Below, piece after piece: positions 37,764 to 49,260 of a stretch of DNA of 64,000 nucleotides (the stretch's first letter is position 1; every line of letters begins with the position of its first letter). The position numbers and the translations under genes were made by a program. The notes under the pieces were generated by a model, which worked only from the letters and a program-made list of their open reading frames with translations, did no database searches and was not told where the DNA came from. This stretch comes from Acanthochlamys bracteata (Eukaryota; Streptophyta; Magnoliopsida; Pandanales; Velloziaceae), in the NCBI GenBank assembly GCA_019914995.1, contig CM034129.1, positions 2,679,725 through 2,743,724 on the forward strand. The letters are read 5' to 3'.

Positions 37764-38883
37764 CTTATACAATGTCATATTTTTTGACCCCTTTTTTCAC
37801 CATTTTCATCGTCAGTGTTCGGTAGGCTTGAGGCATTTTATTATTTGTTATATTTATTGGAAAAATATCTTGATGCATTGGATCTCTCTTTATTTCGTCT
37901 GTGCATTTCTGTAGCTGTTGGACATAATGTGGAAAGGCTCTAGTTTCATGTTTCCATGGATACTTTTCATTTTGGTCTTCAGTCAGAAAGAACAATCATA
38001 ATTTGTTCAAACATGGAAGAACCTGAAGCACTGTAAAGTTTTTTTCTGAAGGATGTTTGATAGGATGTATAACTTGTGGATCTATTGCATTAGTTGAACC
38101 TGTTGGTGAAAGGAGATGCATCTATTGCATTTGTGAACAATGTCCCATTTTAATTCAGAGAGAATGCTGTTGATCTTTAAAATAAATGAATGCATGCGCA
38201 AGCTGTGATCTCACGAAAGCACGAACTCTGAAGAGTCAATGCTGCTTCTTGCGGTTCCTGAAAATATTATTTCACTTCACAATCACAAGCTACATTTAAA
38301 TGAAGATGAAGTGAGCATTTGGCATTATTTTTAAAATAGAAATTTTTAAAACAAAAATTATTTTTATTTTATTTCAAAAAATAAATTTTACTTTTTATCT
38401 AAAATAAAAAAGTAATAATAAAATTTATAACTTAAATTTTGTTATTTATAAAATTTTTAACTAAATTTTATAAATATTGTATAAAATTTATTAAAAATGT
38501 GAAATGAATGAAAAATTTTGAAATGGAGTGAAATCAGGTTGACAGCAGTTTTGCCTAATCTTCTGCTTTCAGTTTTTTTTTAATAAATTTTACAAATTTT
38601 AAATCAGCAGTCTTTCCTGAGTAGTCTACTTTGCTCAATGCAGTGTAAAAACAAGAAGCAGGTACCTGATGTCCTTTTATTAGCTTACTGATGTTGGGCT
38701 TTTTCAATTGGGCTTGCCCGTTTCAATAAATCTGGTCGTTTACATTTGGTCCTGTAAATTTTTGTTTAAAATTAGTACGTCCGTGTAAGTTTTAATTTGC
38801 AAGAAGGTCAAAACCCTCATTAGTACCTTATCTATAAAACCCTTGCTTTCTTCAACTTCGGAAACTCAAGAGAGGTCACAGAA
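37764..38883. other. Intergenic: glucanase 3' flank and NusB-gene promoter
   Basis: 38310-38600 is AT-rich and MITE-like (left border near GAGCATTTGGCATT) without a confident right end. Two TGGGCT site II motifs at 38695-38700 and 38709-38714 lie 170-190 bases upstream of the next start codon. Confidence 0.5.
38695..38714. promoter_or_regulatory. Paired site II motifs upstream of the NusB-domain gene
   Basis: TGGGCT twice, 14 bases apart. See the promoter pattern shared with PNP1, NOT3, PP2A-A and the DnaJ-type gene. Confidence 0.45.
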
Positions 38884-41744
38884 ATGGAGGGAAGCTTAAC
38901 AGTTTCTTTCTCTTCGCCCAAAGTTAATCTCCCATTCAAGCTTTTTCAAAGCTCGGCCTCTTCTCGGACGCAACCTCTAAGCTCGAATCTACGTCAGAAG
39001 CCAGTAAAGTTAACAACTTTGTCTCCGAATATTCGAAATTTCGTTCAGCAAACTCGAATTCTTTCTGTCACAGAAGCTCTACAACAAGCTGTAGACACTT
39101 CTGATTGTTCTTATACTGCTTCAAATTATGCTGATACGGGAAACGTTGTGCATAAAATTGATAAGAGCGGGAGGTTTTGTAGCCCCAGGGCTGCGCGGGA
39201 ACTTGCTCTGTGAGTCCAAAAATTAATTACTTTTCCAGTTACCTGTTTTGTTGTTTTAGTTTGTTGTTTATGTAAAAATTTGAAGTATTCTGATTCTGGT
39301 GGCAGGTTGATAGCTTATGCTGCATGCTTGGAAGGGTCTGATCCAGTTAGGTTGTTTGATAAAAGGGCCAATGCAAAAAGAGGTAAGAGCTCCTTGGTTC
39401 ATATCATAATTCTTTGAAACATTATGGAAATTCTACCAGCTATTATCAAAATGATAATTGACAGTTGTTGTTGGGCCTGCTTACTTCATATTGAATTGTG
39501 TTGATGCTATTTTCTCAGAGCGTGGGTATGTGTTTGATAAGGCATCATTGCTTAAATATAATCATATGAGCTTTGGTGGTGCTCCGGTTGAGGTAGGCAC
39601 TGAAGAGGAGGCCGAGGAACTGATGCACCAGAATGAGAAGGATTCAGCCAATGGTAAAAAGTTGCAGAGATTTACTCTTAGTTTTCTTGTGATAGTTGCT
39701 ACCATGGATCCGTTAATGGATCTTTTCGTCAGTCTTGATCACTAAGTTGATTAGCTTCTACATTCCTGCTTTTCAACTCGAATAGGAAATTATGTGGAAT
39801 GACTTCTATTTGCTAATAGATTTTTGCTTCCTCATTAGTACCTATTTTACCATAATTCGCGCATTTTGTATGAAGCATGAGTGGAACATGTTCAGTATCT
39901 CATAGTTTGTACTCAGTGTTTTTTGAACCGATTAGGTCAGTTTTATCTGCTACTAATTATAGCACTTAATGCAGTAACGTCATGAAAGTGAGAAGAGAGT
40001 GAATAGGTAGGTTTATTGAATTATTCTGAGACCATGGCAAAACTGTAGCTGTATTCCATGCACTTGTTGTGCTCGCAACAATGAAGTTACTTGACTATCT
40101 ACGCTGCTAACAATATATCTCCATATTAAAGCTTAAAGGATTGCCTCAAACTGCAGTGCACCCAGACATGTAGATAATATGAATGTTTTACATGTCAAGG
40201 ACATGTGAATGGACCAGTATATAACAAAAGATTACATATTGTTGCAACATCCCATGTTAATTTGTTCTCTCTTAATAATATGATGAATTTAATGTGAACT
40301 GAGACCTATAATAGGTATATGTGTTTGAATGTGGCTGAAAATCTTGCTCTCTGGCATCAATTGTGATAATAGGCAACCTCGTAAAGACTGTTCCATAAAC
40401 TTACACCAATTATGAATTCCTTCTTACCCTTAGAAACATGGCTGTTGCAATCCATTTAGTGCTGATGGCAACACTTTGTTCAGGTGGGACTCTATAAAAA
40501 TTCTGACTCTTTTCTACGTGCTTGCTAGATCAAACTAAGTAGATTTGCAACCATTTTCAATAGGACTGCTTTTACACTGCTATTATGGTGGCTCTTTTAA
40601 TTGCATAAGTATCAACTCAGCACGCCCTCTGATTCTTCCTTTTCTTTCAGAAGCAGAAGTTCTCTCAGCTCCTTTGAAGCTGGTTTACAACAGATACGTT
40701 TTGCAGTAAGTCTTCATGCCTGTTGTTACAACAGAAAAAGAAACCGAGTTTCTCGCCCCTTTTTGTTTGTAATCTGAAACAGTTTCCTATTGGTTTTGCA
40801 GTTTAGCGAGGAATATCTTAAGAGCTGTTGTTGATAAGTGGAATCAGCATGTCCTTGTTATTGACAAAATAATCCCTCCAAATTGGAAGGTTTGTTTTTT
40901 ACTAAGGTGTAATCTCTCTTGCTGTTTCTTTAAGTAGATGGTTGGTTCTTTCTTTAGCTGAATGAAGACTATTTTGAGTTCATTTTTGGTGTGATTGACA
41001 TTTTAATACTTTGGAGTTATTGGATAGTCAAGCATATTGGAATACAAAGGGCATGCTCCAAATGTGATTAAATAGGTTTTGCATTCTAGTCTCCATGATA
41101 CTGATGGAGAGCCATATCTCTATTCCATGACTGTAGGATTGCTACATTTCTTAGACGATTCCGATTGAAAGATTTGTAATGTTTGAAAGGCAGTGGCACA
41201 AAGAGTTGTAGGCTTGTAGCATATTGCATCAATAAAACTTCAAGGGAAAAAATGATGGCTAGAAAATTGTTATTGCTTAAGCAACTTATCTATTGTTGCA
41301 TTAGTAATCTCTTTACTGATTTTGCAATGACGGTGTGTGGATGGACATCTTACATTGAAATTATGCTTATTGATTGTCTTTTAGTGCTTGTATTAATTGG
41401 CTTTGCGCTGTTTCCATCCTTGCAAAATCTTACTGAAGAATGAGCCAGCTGCGAGGATCCTGGAGCTCTGTATCCTACACTTAGCTATGGCAGAGATATC
41501 AGTTGTTGGAACAAGGCATCCGATTGTGATAAATGAGGTAAACATGACTAACTTCTTGAACATCCAAGTATTTTTGTGCTCTATCTAAGTGTAACTATAA
41601 TCTCCATTCGTTTGTCATTCATAAAAGGCAATTGATCTCTCCAAACGGTTCTGTGATGGTTGTGCTCCTCGAATAATCAATGGGTGTCTGAGGACATTTG
41701 TGAAGGATTATAGGGAAAAGGAACTTCAGCCTTCAGAATTGTAA
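38884..41744 (+). CDS. Antitermination NusB domain-containing protein, chloroplast-type
   Basis: Seven exons: 38884-39209, 39306-39382, 39465-39653, 40651-40705, 40802-40889, 41439-41537, 41628-41744, all GT-AG and in phase, giving 316 residues. The first ~60 residues (MEGSLTVSFSSPKVNLPFKL...) are Ser/basic-rich, as in transit peptides. The rest follows the plant NusB-domain family: RFCSPRAARELALLIAYAAC, SFGGAPVEVGTEEEAEEL, RAVVDKWNQHVLVIDKIIP, NEPAARILELCILHLAMAEI and AIDLSKRFCDGCAPRIING. NusB in bacteria forms part of the rRNA antitermination complex; a role in plastid rRNA transcription or processing is inferred, not shown. Confidence 0.93.
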
Positions 41745-42720
41745 AATTGCCGAAAGAAATTCCCAGTCTCAAAACATAATTGTCTGTTCCTTCAGAAGGA
41801 TGCAAGTTTTATCATGGATATATCTAGGGGGTTCTATGTGCGCAAAACAGAAGCCACACAACAAGAGTGAAACTGAGTACGGCTTTATTCTAGTTTCAAG
41901 ACCAACCAACTGACGGCAACTTTCCGAATACTAAAGATTAGAAGGAAATGCAATTCAGCAGAACAGTTGGTTATAATTCGTCTCTTCGAGATCGTTAGAA
42001 ACTGAAGTTTATAACTGTGTAACAATGGTAGAAAGCTAAATTCGGCAAGTTTATAACACTGTGTAACATGTACTATACGTGTAAGCATTTAAAAAAATGA
42101 AAGTATTTTCTGGTTTGTTGTTCATTTCTGTTTGTAAGTTTTGAAATTTGGGTTTAGCGCAATTTTTGGAGAGTCCAACCTTAGAGAAGGCTACATTCGG
42201 TTTTTCGATATAAGAAGAATACCAAAATATATACAAATAAATTATTAAAATCATTTATTTTGGTATTGCAGTATAGGATAACTATTCTTTATTTGTTTTC
42301 TAATGTTAATAAATTATACAAATTTTAAAAATAAGATTATTCTATGGAGTAAAAGTGCAAAACAATCAAAGTGGATGTTTGGTAGAGTTTTTTTTTCATT
42401 TTAATTTTTAATTTTATATTTTTTAATAAAATTTTTTAAATAATTTATAGAATTTTTTCAAAATATAAAAAATTTTACATCATAAAATTTTATTATTAAT
42501 TATTTTTTATTTTTTTAAAATAAAAAAAACTTATTTTAGAAAAACTTTTAAAATATTTATTTAAATTTTTTTTTTTTTCAATAAATACTTCTAAACATCT
42601 CCGAATTGCCACTGGACTCATTTCTCTCTTCTTGGGCATATCAAGAAATCAGATCTTAGGAAGCCGAATTGTCGTTTATATAGCAATTAGTTTACGATGC
42701 CTCGCGGGATACCACAACCC
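41745..42720. other. Intergenic, AT-rich
   Basis: 3' UTR of the NusB-domain gene on the left, then no gene. It includes a MITE-like element (42373-42602). Confidence 0.55.
42373..42602. mobile_element. MITE-like element
   Basis: Begins GGATGTTTGGTAG and ends CTTCTAAACATCTCC, an imperfect inverted repeat around a T/A-rich interior of 200 bases. Confidence 0.5.
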
Positions 42721-43060
42721 ACCACTATTTAGGGCTCAATGATCCGCAGCCGCTGCTATCGATCAATCTCGTTAGGGTTCTAAATTTGTTCTGCGGTCAT
42801 CTGCAGCCGGCTTCTTGCTCTCTGAAGCTTCCTTTTAAAAATAAAAAATCAAAATGTTAGTAATTTGATTTTTCGGTTTTTCTGTTTAATGATTGTGTGT
42901 TGTTCTATTTGGTTGCCTAATATTGCAATTCTTTGCTGTTTGTATCTGGTTCAGCAATGAATCTATCGTTAGGCGATAAGGAGTCGTCTACCTTTAGCTC
43001 CGATTATTCTCGAGTTTTCTTTTACGTTTGTCGAATTTTTCGGTGACAAGGTAGATAAAT
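42721..43060 (+). ncRNA. Possible 5' exons of a snoRNA host transcript
   Basis: A telo-box-like TTAGGGTT lies at 42772-42779. An exon-like segment follows, bounded by an acceptor GGTTCAG near 42955 and a donor GACAAG/GTAGAT near 43050. It has no conserved protein. Telo boxes are known in promoters of plant ribosomal-protein and snoRNA genes. The segment could instead be leader of the downstream HNH gene. Confidence 0.35.
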
Positions 43061-43148
43061 TTTCTGTTCTTCCGTTTTTTCTTTATTACGATTCTCATTG
43101 AATCAAATCAGAATTTGTGTTTGAGATGAGATTGTTTGGTTGGCTGAT

Positions 43149-43241
43149 GGCATGATGCTGGGTGATGAAAAAAAATCAATCGGATTCCCACTGATTTTGT
43201 AAAATGATTTTAACAACCAGCTACTTCTGACACATTGTGCC
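43149..43241 (+). ncRNA. Candidate box C/D snoRNA 1 (U38-like guide)
   Basis: Box C GTGATGA (43162-43168), box D' CTGA (43191-43194), C'-like ATGATTT (43204-43210) and box D CTGA (43227-43230). A terminal stem GGCATGATG / CATTGTGCC (43149-43157 with 43233-43241) pairs over 9 bp with two G-U pairs. The guide before box D, AACCAGCTACT, is complementary to the conserved 25S rRNA motif AGUAGCUGGUU as I recall it, in the register of a 2'-O-methylation guide (fifth base from D opposite an A). The guide before D', TCGGATTCCC, complements GGGAAUCCGA, also a recalled 25S motif. Boxes and stem are read directly; the targets are from memory. Confidence 0.7.
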
Positions 43242-43334
43242 GATTCCAAATCTCATTGTTTTTGTAGTTTTTCATTTTCTTCTATTGAGTTGATTTCAGA
43301 AATTTATTTGTTGTTGGTTTTTGTTCTTCAAGTC

Positions 43335-43424
43335 AGCCGATGATGTGAGAAATAAATATTTGCTACTCTTGATAGGATTCAAAACCTATCTGATGATCTC
43401 GTATCCACCAAGATCTCTGAGGCT
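43335..43424 (+). ncRNA. Candidate box C/D snoRNA 2
   Basis: Box C ATGATGT (43340-43346), box D CTGA (43417-43420) and a closing stem AGCC/GGCT immediately outside the boxes. Internal CTGA at 43390-43393 and TTGA at 43369-43372 could act as D'. Two segments, AATATTTGCTACT (43355-43367) and CCACCAAGATCT (43405-43416), complement adjacent parts of one conserved 25S rRNA stretch, recalled as AGAUCUUGGUGG followed by UAGUAGCAAAUAUU. It lies 94 bases after snoRNA 1, the usual spacing of plant snoRNA clusters. Confidence 0.7.
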
Positions 43425-44691
43425 CTTTTCGATTACTCACAGTGATCTAACCTTTTTGAAATCTTAGTATTATTTTATGAATCGGTTTGATTTGTACCAA
43501 TTGTTATAACCTTGTTGATTTTACCAGTTCAAGAGTGTAACAGTTGGTTAATTTCATACAGTTATCTTATAAATCGTAAAATTAGGGTATATCACATCTT
43601 TAAAGTTAAATGGTTCTCCAAAATCTGCAACAAAAATTAAACAATTCCGAAGTTGGTAAGTGGTAATCATGTTGATGGGAATATTTCAGCTATGCAGAGG
43701 TGTGTATCCAGAAGATCAAAATCTTTATTAATATATTAACATATTTAGACTATATATTATGTAACCATTAGATAAATTTTGACGGATAGGCTTCGGAATT
43801 TTAATGGACGCTCAAATGAACACCAGGAGACGACTGCTAAAATAAAAGCGTTGATTGTAATTTCTAATTAAGGGTTTGCAAGGATACCGGAGAAGTTTGG
43901 CTCAGCTTTTACAAAGCGTATTATTTTAAATAAAATATTTAATTTTTAATTAAATTTGTGTATATAATATTAAAGTAATTTTAATTTTTATAAAGATAAT
44001 AATACATACAATTTATTTATTTTTAATTAAAATAATTATTTAAAAACATTTAATAAAAATAAAATATGATAAAATGAAATAAAGATTATTAAATGTCCTA
44101 AGTTTGATCTCATCTGAATTTTTCTTCGGAAAGGAAAGGATACAAAATATGGTCTGAGATGAACTGTGAGAGAGAGAGAGAGAGAGAGAGAGGAAGACTG
44201 ATTGGTGTGCAAAATCACATCAATTGAAGTTGTAGCCAACGACAGCTTAATAATTTTGTTGAATCTTGAATGAGATAAAATGGCTCTTATTTGACTGATG
44301 AGTTCTTGGATATTGTAGAAGATGATACTGCAAATAACGTAAAGGAAACCCAACCCAATCCAACACCGACCAGGCCGGCCCAGTATTAAAATCTGTAAGA
44401 CCATGGGTGCCACTCAGATGGATAAACCACAATTTCATTCTGATTTGTTTTTTTTCGGCTCACTCATGCATTCGTGTGTTTTTCTTTTGTTTTCTACTCA
44501 TTTTTGTTAGCTTTCTGCTTGATAGTGTTGGTTCGAAGAGATTTCTTGAATACGAAGAGAACAAATTTGTTGTTGTAGTCGCTCAAATCCTTTTGTTTGT
44601 TTGGAGAAAAAGGTTCAATTTTTTTCTGAATTTCAATGCAAAATATCAATTTCTAACACTCAAAAGACATTATTGCTCTAGAGAATTAGTC
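43425..44691. other. Intergenic or leader of the HNH-domain gene
   Basis: 43900-44100 is AT-rich. A GGCCGGCCCAG motif lies near 44373. The frame upstream of 44692 stays open to 44407 but shows no conserved sequence, so it is read as leader. No other gene seen. Confidence 0.5.
44167..44192 (+). repeat. (GA)n microsatellite
   Basis: About 13 consecutive GA units about 0.5 kb upstream of the HNH-domain gene start. GA tracts in plant promoters can bind BPC/GAGA factors; no more can be said. Confidence 0.9.
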
Positions 44692-47600
44692 ATGGCCAAG
44701 GTCACTGCTCAAGGAAATTTAATGTTGATTTTCAGTGGAGGAGACAACAAAGTTGTTTTGGGTCATGGGTCTGAATCAAAAAAGGTTTTGGGTATCAAGG
44801 TTGGTGGTGGAAAGAATTTCTCCGAGTATCCGGTGGGGATTCAGAATGGTAGCAAAGAAGCAAGGTATCCTAGGTTTCAGAGGGTTGGTTCTTTAATAGG
44901 GAAGAATAGCAGTCTGTGTGCCACAGAAGAGTTGGTGGTAGATGAGGAGGAGGCTTTGGAGATGGATGAACTAGCCAGTTTCAGGGGATTGGTACTAGAC
45001 ATTGCGTATAGGTCAGCGGCTCTTGCTTCTTTTAGATTTGATTTTTTCGAGGACGGTTTTTTCTGGTCGTGTGTGTAGATACTATGTAGCATTTGTTTCC
45101 AGATTCACCTGTTTTAGTAGTTCTTTTTTCCTAATATTGTGTTATTTGGAAATTTTAGAAAAGTTATACTTAAAAGTATCTATTCTGTTGTAAGTAGAGT
45201 TGAGTTGCCAGGAGTACCTAATCAAGCAGGGGTGATAATTTAGGCTAGCTTCCTGTATTGGATGTCTTATTCCGTTTCATTCTTCTAGCATATGCATACT
45301 TGAGTTTGGATTCATGTGGCTGTTGTTTACTTTTCTGAAGTATTTTTTATCCTACATGATATTTGAGATTGAAGAAAAGTACAGATTAAGTACGTTTACT
45401 TTCTTTGATGTCCTTGTGCAATTGAATTCAGCAATGTACCTGCTCGTATTTCTAAAATAATTTAATAGTTATATCTATAGTTTGATTAACTTGCATACAT
45501 GTTGAGTACCCCTAGGTCAGTCTGAGATGTACCTCTTCTTAAACTTAGTGGAACTATAACAATACCTTGTTATGGCTTCATAAGTATATGACCGTGTTTT
45601 GACTACTAGTCCGAAGACTTATTTACCAATGTGTATATCTTATGTTGTGTGCATGTGGACCCTTGGTTCTGATTATAATTCTTATATTTCTAGGCCAGTC
45701 AATGTTGTCTGCTGGAAGCGAGCAATTTGTCTGGAATATACTGAGAAGGTTATATTACTAACCTTGCTTTACATTTTTTTAATCATTTACAGGAGAAATA
45801 GCTTTGTCGTGTAGTTATCTTTCATAGTCATCCAACCTAGTAATCAATGACTACCTTCTTGTAGTACCTCAAACTGTTAAGGCAGCAATGACTTTGATAT
45901 GCAGGTTGATGTCCTAGAATATTATGATCGGACCGTATCTTCTCCTGGAGGGTCATTTTATATACCGGCAGTCTTAAGGGTGAGTGTTTGTAGCTTCATA
46001 TTAAGTGACTGACTGTTCACCTCCAATCTCTGGTGGCTGCCAATTTGTGAACCCTTTCTATGACAATACAATCTCTTTTGTCTTTAGGTTCCACATTTAC
46101 TCCAGGTTATTAAGAGAAGACAGATCAAGTACAACCTAAGTCGTAAAAGTATATTTTACAGGGATTCTTATACATGTCAGTAAGTATTGATTTCATGCAC
46201 TCACGGTGTATGCCAAAATTTAAGTTTAATAAAATACTTTTGCATCACCGTTGTTTGCCCGACTTTGCTTGAAAATTTTATTTGGAGATGTTTGGGAGTT
46301 TATGCAATACATATCAATTTTCCATTTACTTTCTTTCTGATAACTAACTATGGATAGGTGCAGTACCATCTATTGTTGATTAAAAAAGGGCTACAAGTTT
46401 GCAGTAGCATAAGATATTATATATTTCTTACCTTTGCATATATTGCTTAAGCTTTGGAGTCTTTAGAGATTAGGAGAAGCCAAAACTTTGTTTAATCTAG
46501 TAGAACTCCTTTGTGAAAGGATAAGCTTTGACATAAAAAATCAGAACTTGTGGTTAGCCAATTAAGAGGCAATTGAAGCTTCAACTTAGGCGACTTAGTT
46601 TTGCTTGCATTTAAATCATTCAGGCAATGTTGCTAGTAACACATCGAGTGTGACTGAAGATACAATTTCTGAGCATTGCAGCACTATATTCATGCCATCA
46701 CAGTATTACCCAGACTTAGAATATAACTCTGCCAACCGAATGGGACTCACAATTTAAATAACAGCCGTCTTCAGAGTTAGATACGATATCTGTTATGTCC
46801 TGGAATATAAGAAAAAGAAGAAAAGATTTATTGATGCTGAATTATCTGAATGTTCCTTTCGGCATGCACGGCGGTATCCGCATGACATTTCAACTGCTTA
46901 AGTTGAATGAGACGCTCCAAATAAAAGATCTTATAATCACTTTTTTGCTTATTATTCAATTTTCTAATCCACGTGCCGACATATCATATCAAACAAGCAG
47001 ACATTTTGCTTTAGTTTGGAATGCTAACGATGCTGTTTTATTACCAGATATTGTTATTCTCGTGAGAACTTGACTATTGACCATGTATTACCGGTTTCAC
47101 AAGGTGGAGACTGGAAATGGGAAAACCTGGTATATTATTCATGCTGTTTATGCGTATTTGAATTTCTTTTCTTCGGGTAATTTATGCAGTCTGTCAAATG
47201 TACACCTCCATTTCGATTGATTGATTCAACACAATTTTGAAAGGAAATATCAAACATCTGGTAAAACCAGGATTGTGCAAGTGTCAAGGCATGTGTATTT
47301 TCCTAAGTTTGGAACGACCTTAATTGGTATGTAAGTTTTGGACTTATCTACCTACAGTACCTTAGGAAGCAATCCTGCGTCATATGGACTCCGTCTATAT
47401 GATATTATGTTACATGAATTGGCCAAGTACCATTATTTACCTATGTGAAAAACTTGGTTCTACATTCATGAGATTGAAGCTGTACTGCAAACATGATTTT
47501 TTTTTTCAAATCTCAGCCTTTAGCATGTTCTATTGTTCTAAATACCAAACTCAGATGCATATGAAAAAAAGCTTTGATTGGTGTGTTGCCTGAGTTAAGA

Positions 47601-48405
47601 GCACCAATGTTTCTCTCCTAAATTTTGAATTACATCTTGTTGATTTGCTAGTCTACCTTAACTGCTTAGATGCAAGTTTACAAACTTAAACAAGCCGACG
47701 GTTGTTGTCAATAGCAGTTATTAAGAATGTTTTTGCTAGTGGGACCATGTTATCATTCAGGATCCTCTTTGATGATTTTCTTGAGTGTAATTGCACCTAT
47801 CTGCAATTGTTCAGAGTTCACAGAATTCCTGTCTATCATGTCTGTGAAAATATCTCTAAATTTGGAGAGAAAACCTTTCATCGTCATGCCAAGCATTCCT
47901 GCATAAATTTTTTAACTGATACATGTGGACAGCATGAGAAAAGGAGTGGTCTATACCTGATGATAATATTTCTTGAATTTCCAGGTTGATTGACAGCAGA
48001 ATAAGTATGTGATAAGAAACACACAAGGTTATTATAAATCATAGGACAACATGTATGCTTGACAAGGAGAATTAACACGTTCTCAATTTTCGTGCACAAA
48101 CACCCTACAGGTGACAGCATGTGCGAAGTGCAACTCAAGGAAAGGGCAGCAAACACTTGAGGAAGCAAAGATGAAGCTGATCAAGATCCCAAAGGTACCT
48201 CTTTTAGTTTGCTAGTCGTTGCCTTACATTTGGTCAACATTTCTGTATGCCTTTCCACCCATTTAAGCATTATAATGTGCTAAACCTTTCACAGGCCCCC
48301 AAGGACTATGATATACTTTCTATACCCTTAACAACATCTGCTGCAAAGATGCTGAAGCGAAGAAAAGGAGTCCCCGAAGAGTGGCTCCAATATTTGCCGA
48401 AATGA
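44692..48405 (+). CDS. HNH endonuclease domain-containing protein
   Basis: Seven exons: 44692-45011, 45694-45748, 45905-45979, 46088-46179, 47048-47129, 48111-48194, 48295-48405, in phase, 272 residues. The HNH (beta-beta-alpha-metal) module is near residues 165-220: RDSYTCQYC with Cys180 and Cys183, TIDHVLP with Asp192-His193, ENL with Asn207, and TACAKCN with Cys212, Cys215 and Asn216. The four cysteines form the zinc-stabilised variant of the fold. The preceding segment (FRGLVLDIAYRPVNVVCWKR, SFYIPAVLRVPHLL) is typical of the plant/cyanobacterial HNH family. The N-terminal ~70 residues are poorly conserved and may include an organelle signal, but I see no strong one. Substrate unknown. Confidence 0.9.
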
Positions 48406-49260
48406 CTATTTCTGTAAACTCAAATCAGCTAACTCCCTTGTACAGACAATAGCATCTCGAGGTCATCTTCAAACACAGCCCAACTTCTTTGTCGGTGAAT
48501 TTATGAAACTGACAGTTGTCCAATTGATTCTGCATGGTTTCAACAAAGCCTTATGCAAACCTGTACTTCGTCATTGTCATCAACAGCATTAGGTGGTGCT
48601 TTTTCACCTTTACAGTGCTGCTGAAGCATATTGAAGACATTTACTTTTCACTTGTCTATATCTTCATTGTTGATGAACATTCAAATCTTATTTGTGGCCG
48701 GTATATATGTATGGTAAAAGCAGCACATTATTTGGTTTATATATTTATAACTGAATCTATATCACTGACTGTTTTGTAAACTATGATCATGTAATCAGAT
48801 TGATGGCTTTGGTCTTCAAGTATATAGAAATAGAACAAATAGTAGCATTAAACATTGGCTTTTTATAACTTGTGTAACAATAATGAAGAAGAAGAAGAAG
48901 AAACGAAGGGGTGAGTTGGTTAGGTATTTCAAAATTTGAAACAGAAGCACGTTGGAGTGGTGTTTGTGTGAACAGTTGACAAGGGAGAAAGAGAGAGAGA
49001 AGGAAAAAGGCAAGGGTAGAAAATTTATGGCAGTCTTTTTTCTCCCTCTGCCGACACAGCCACAAACACAGACATAACCAAAAGGCACAACTCCTCTGCG
49101 CTGCACCGCGTTTTGTTTCTTGTTATTTATTTATTTACATAAGTTACATTTCTTCTCTACTTCTTTCTCTGACTCTCTATTAATCTCTCTCTACTGGTTT
49201 TAGTTTTAATACTTTTGGTGAGTGATTGCTGTAGACTGAAAAGGGATTGACTTGATTGTA
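48406..49260. other. Intergenic: HNH 3' flank and GATA promoter
   Basis: A GAA microsatellite lies near 48884-48903 and GA-rich runs near 48988-49004. The leader before the GATA start is CT-rich (49150-49200). No extra gene seen. Confidence 0.55.

Noticed and set aside
44407-44691. Upstream extension of the HNH-domain protein from an ATG at 44407
   Set aside because: The added residues are hydrophobic and Phe/Lys-rich without any resemblance to the family; the sequence looks like T-rich leader. The start at 44692 was preferred.
47702-48168. Open frames in the intron before the HNH cysteine exon
   Set aside because: No family resemblance; flanking exons splice cleanly across the region in phase.
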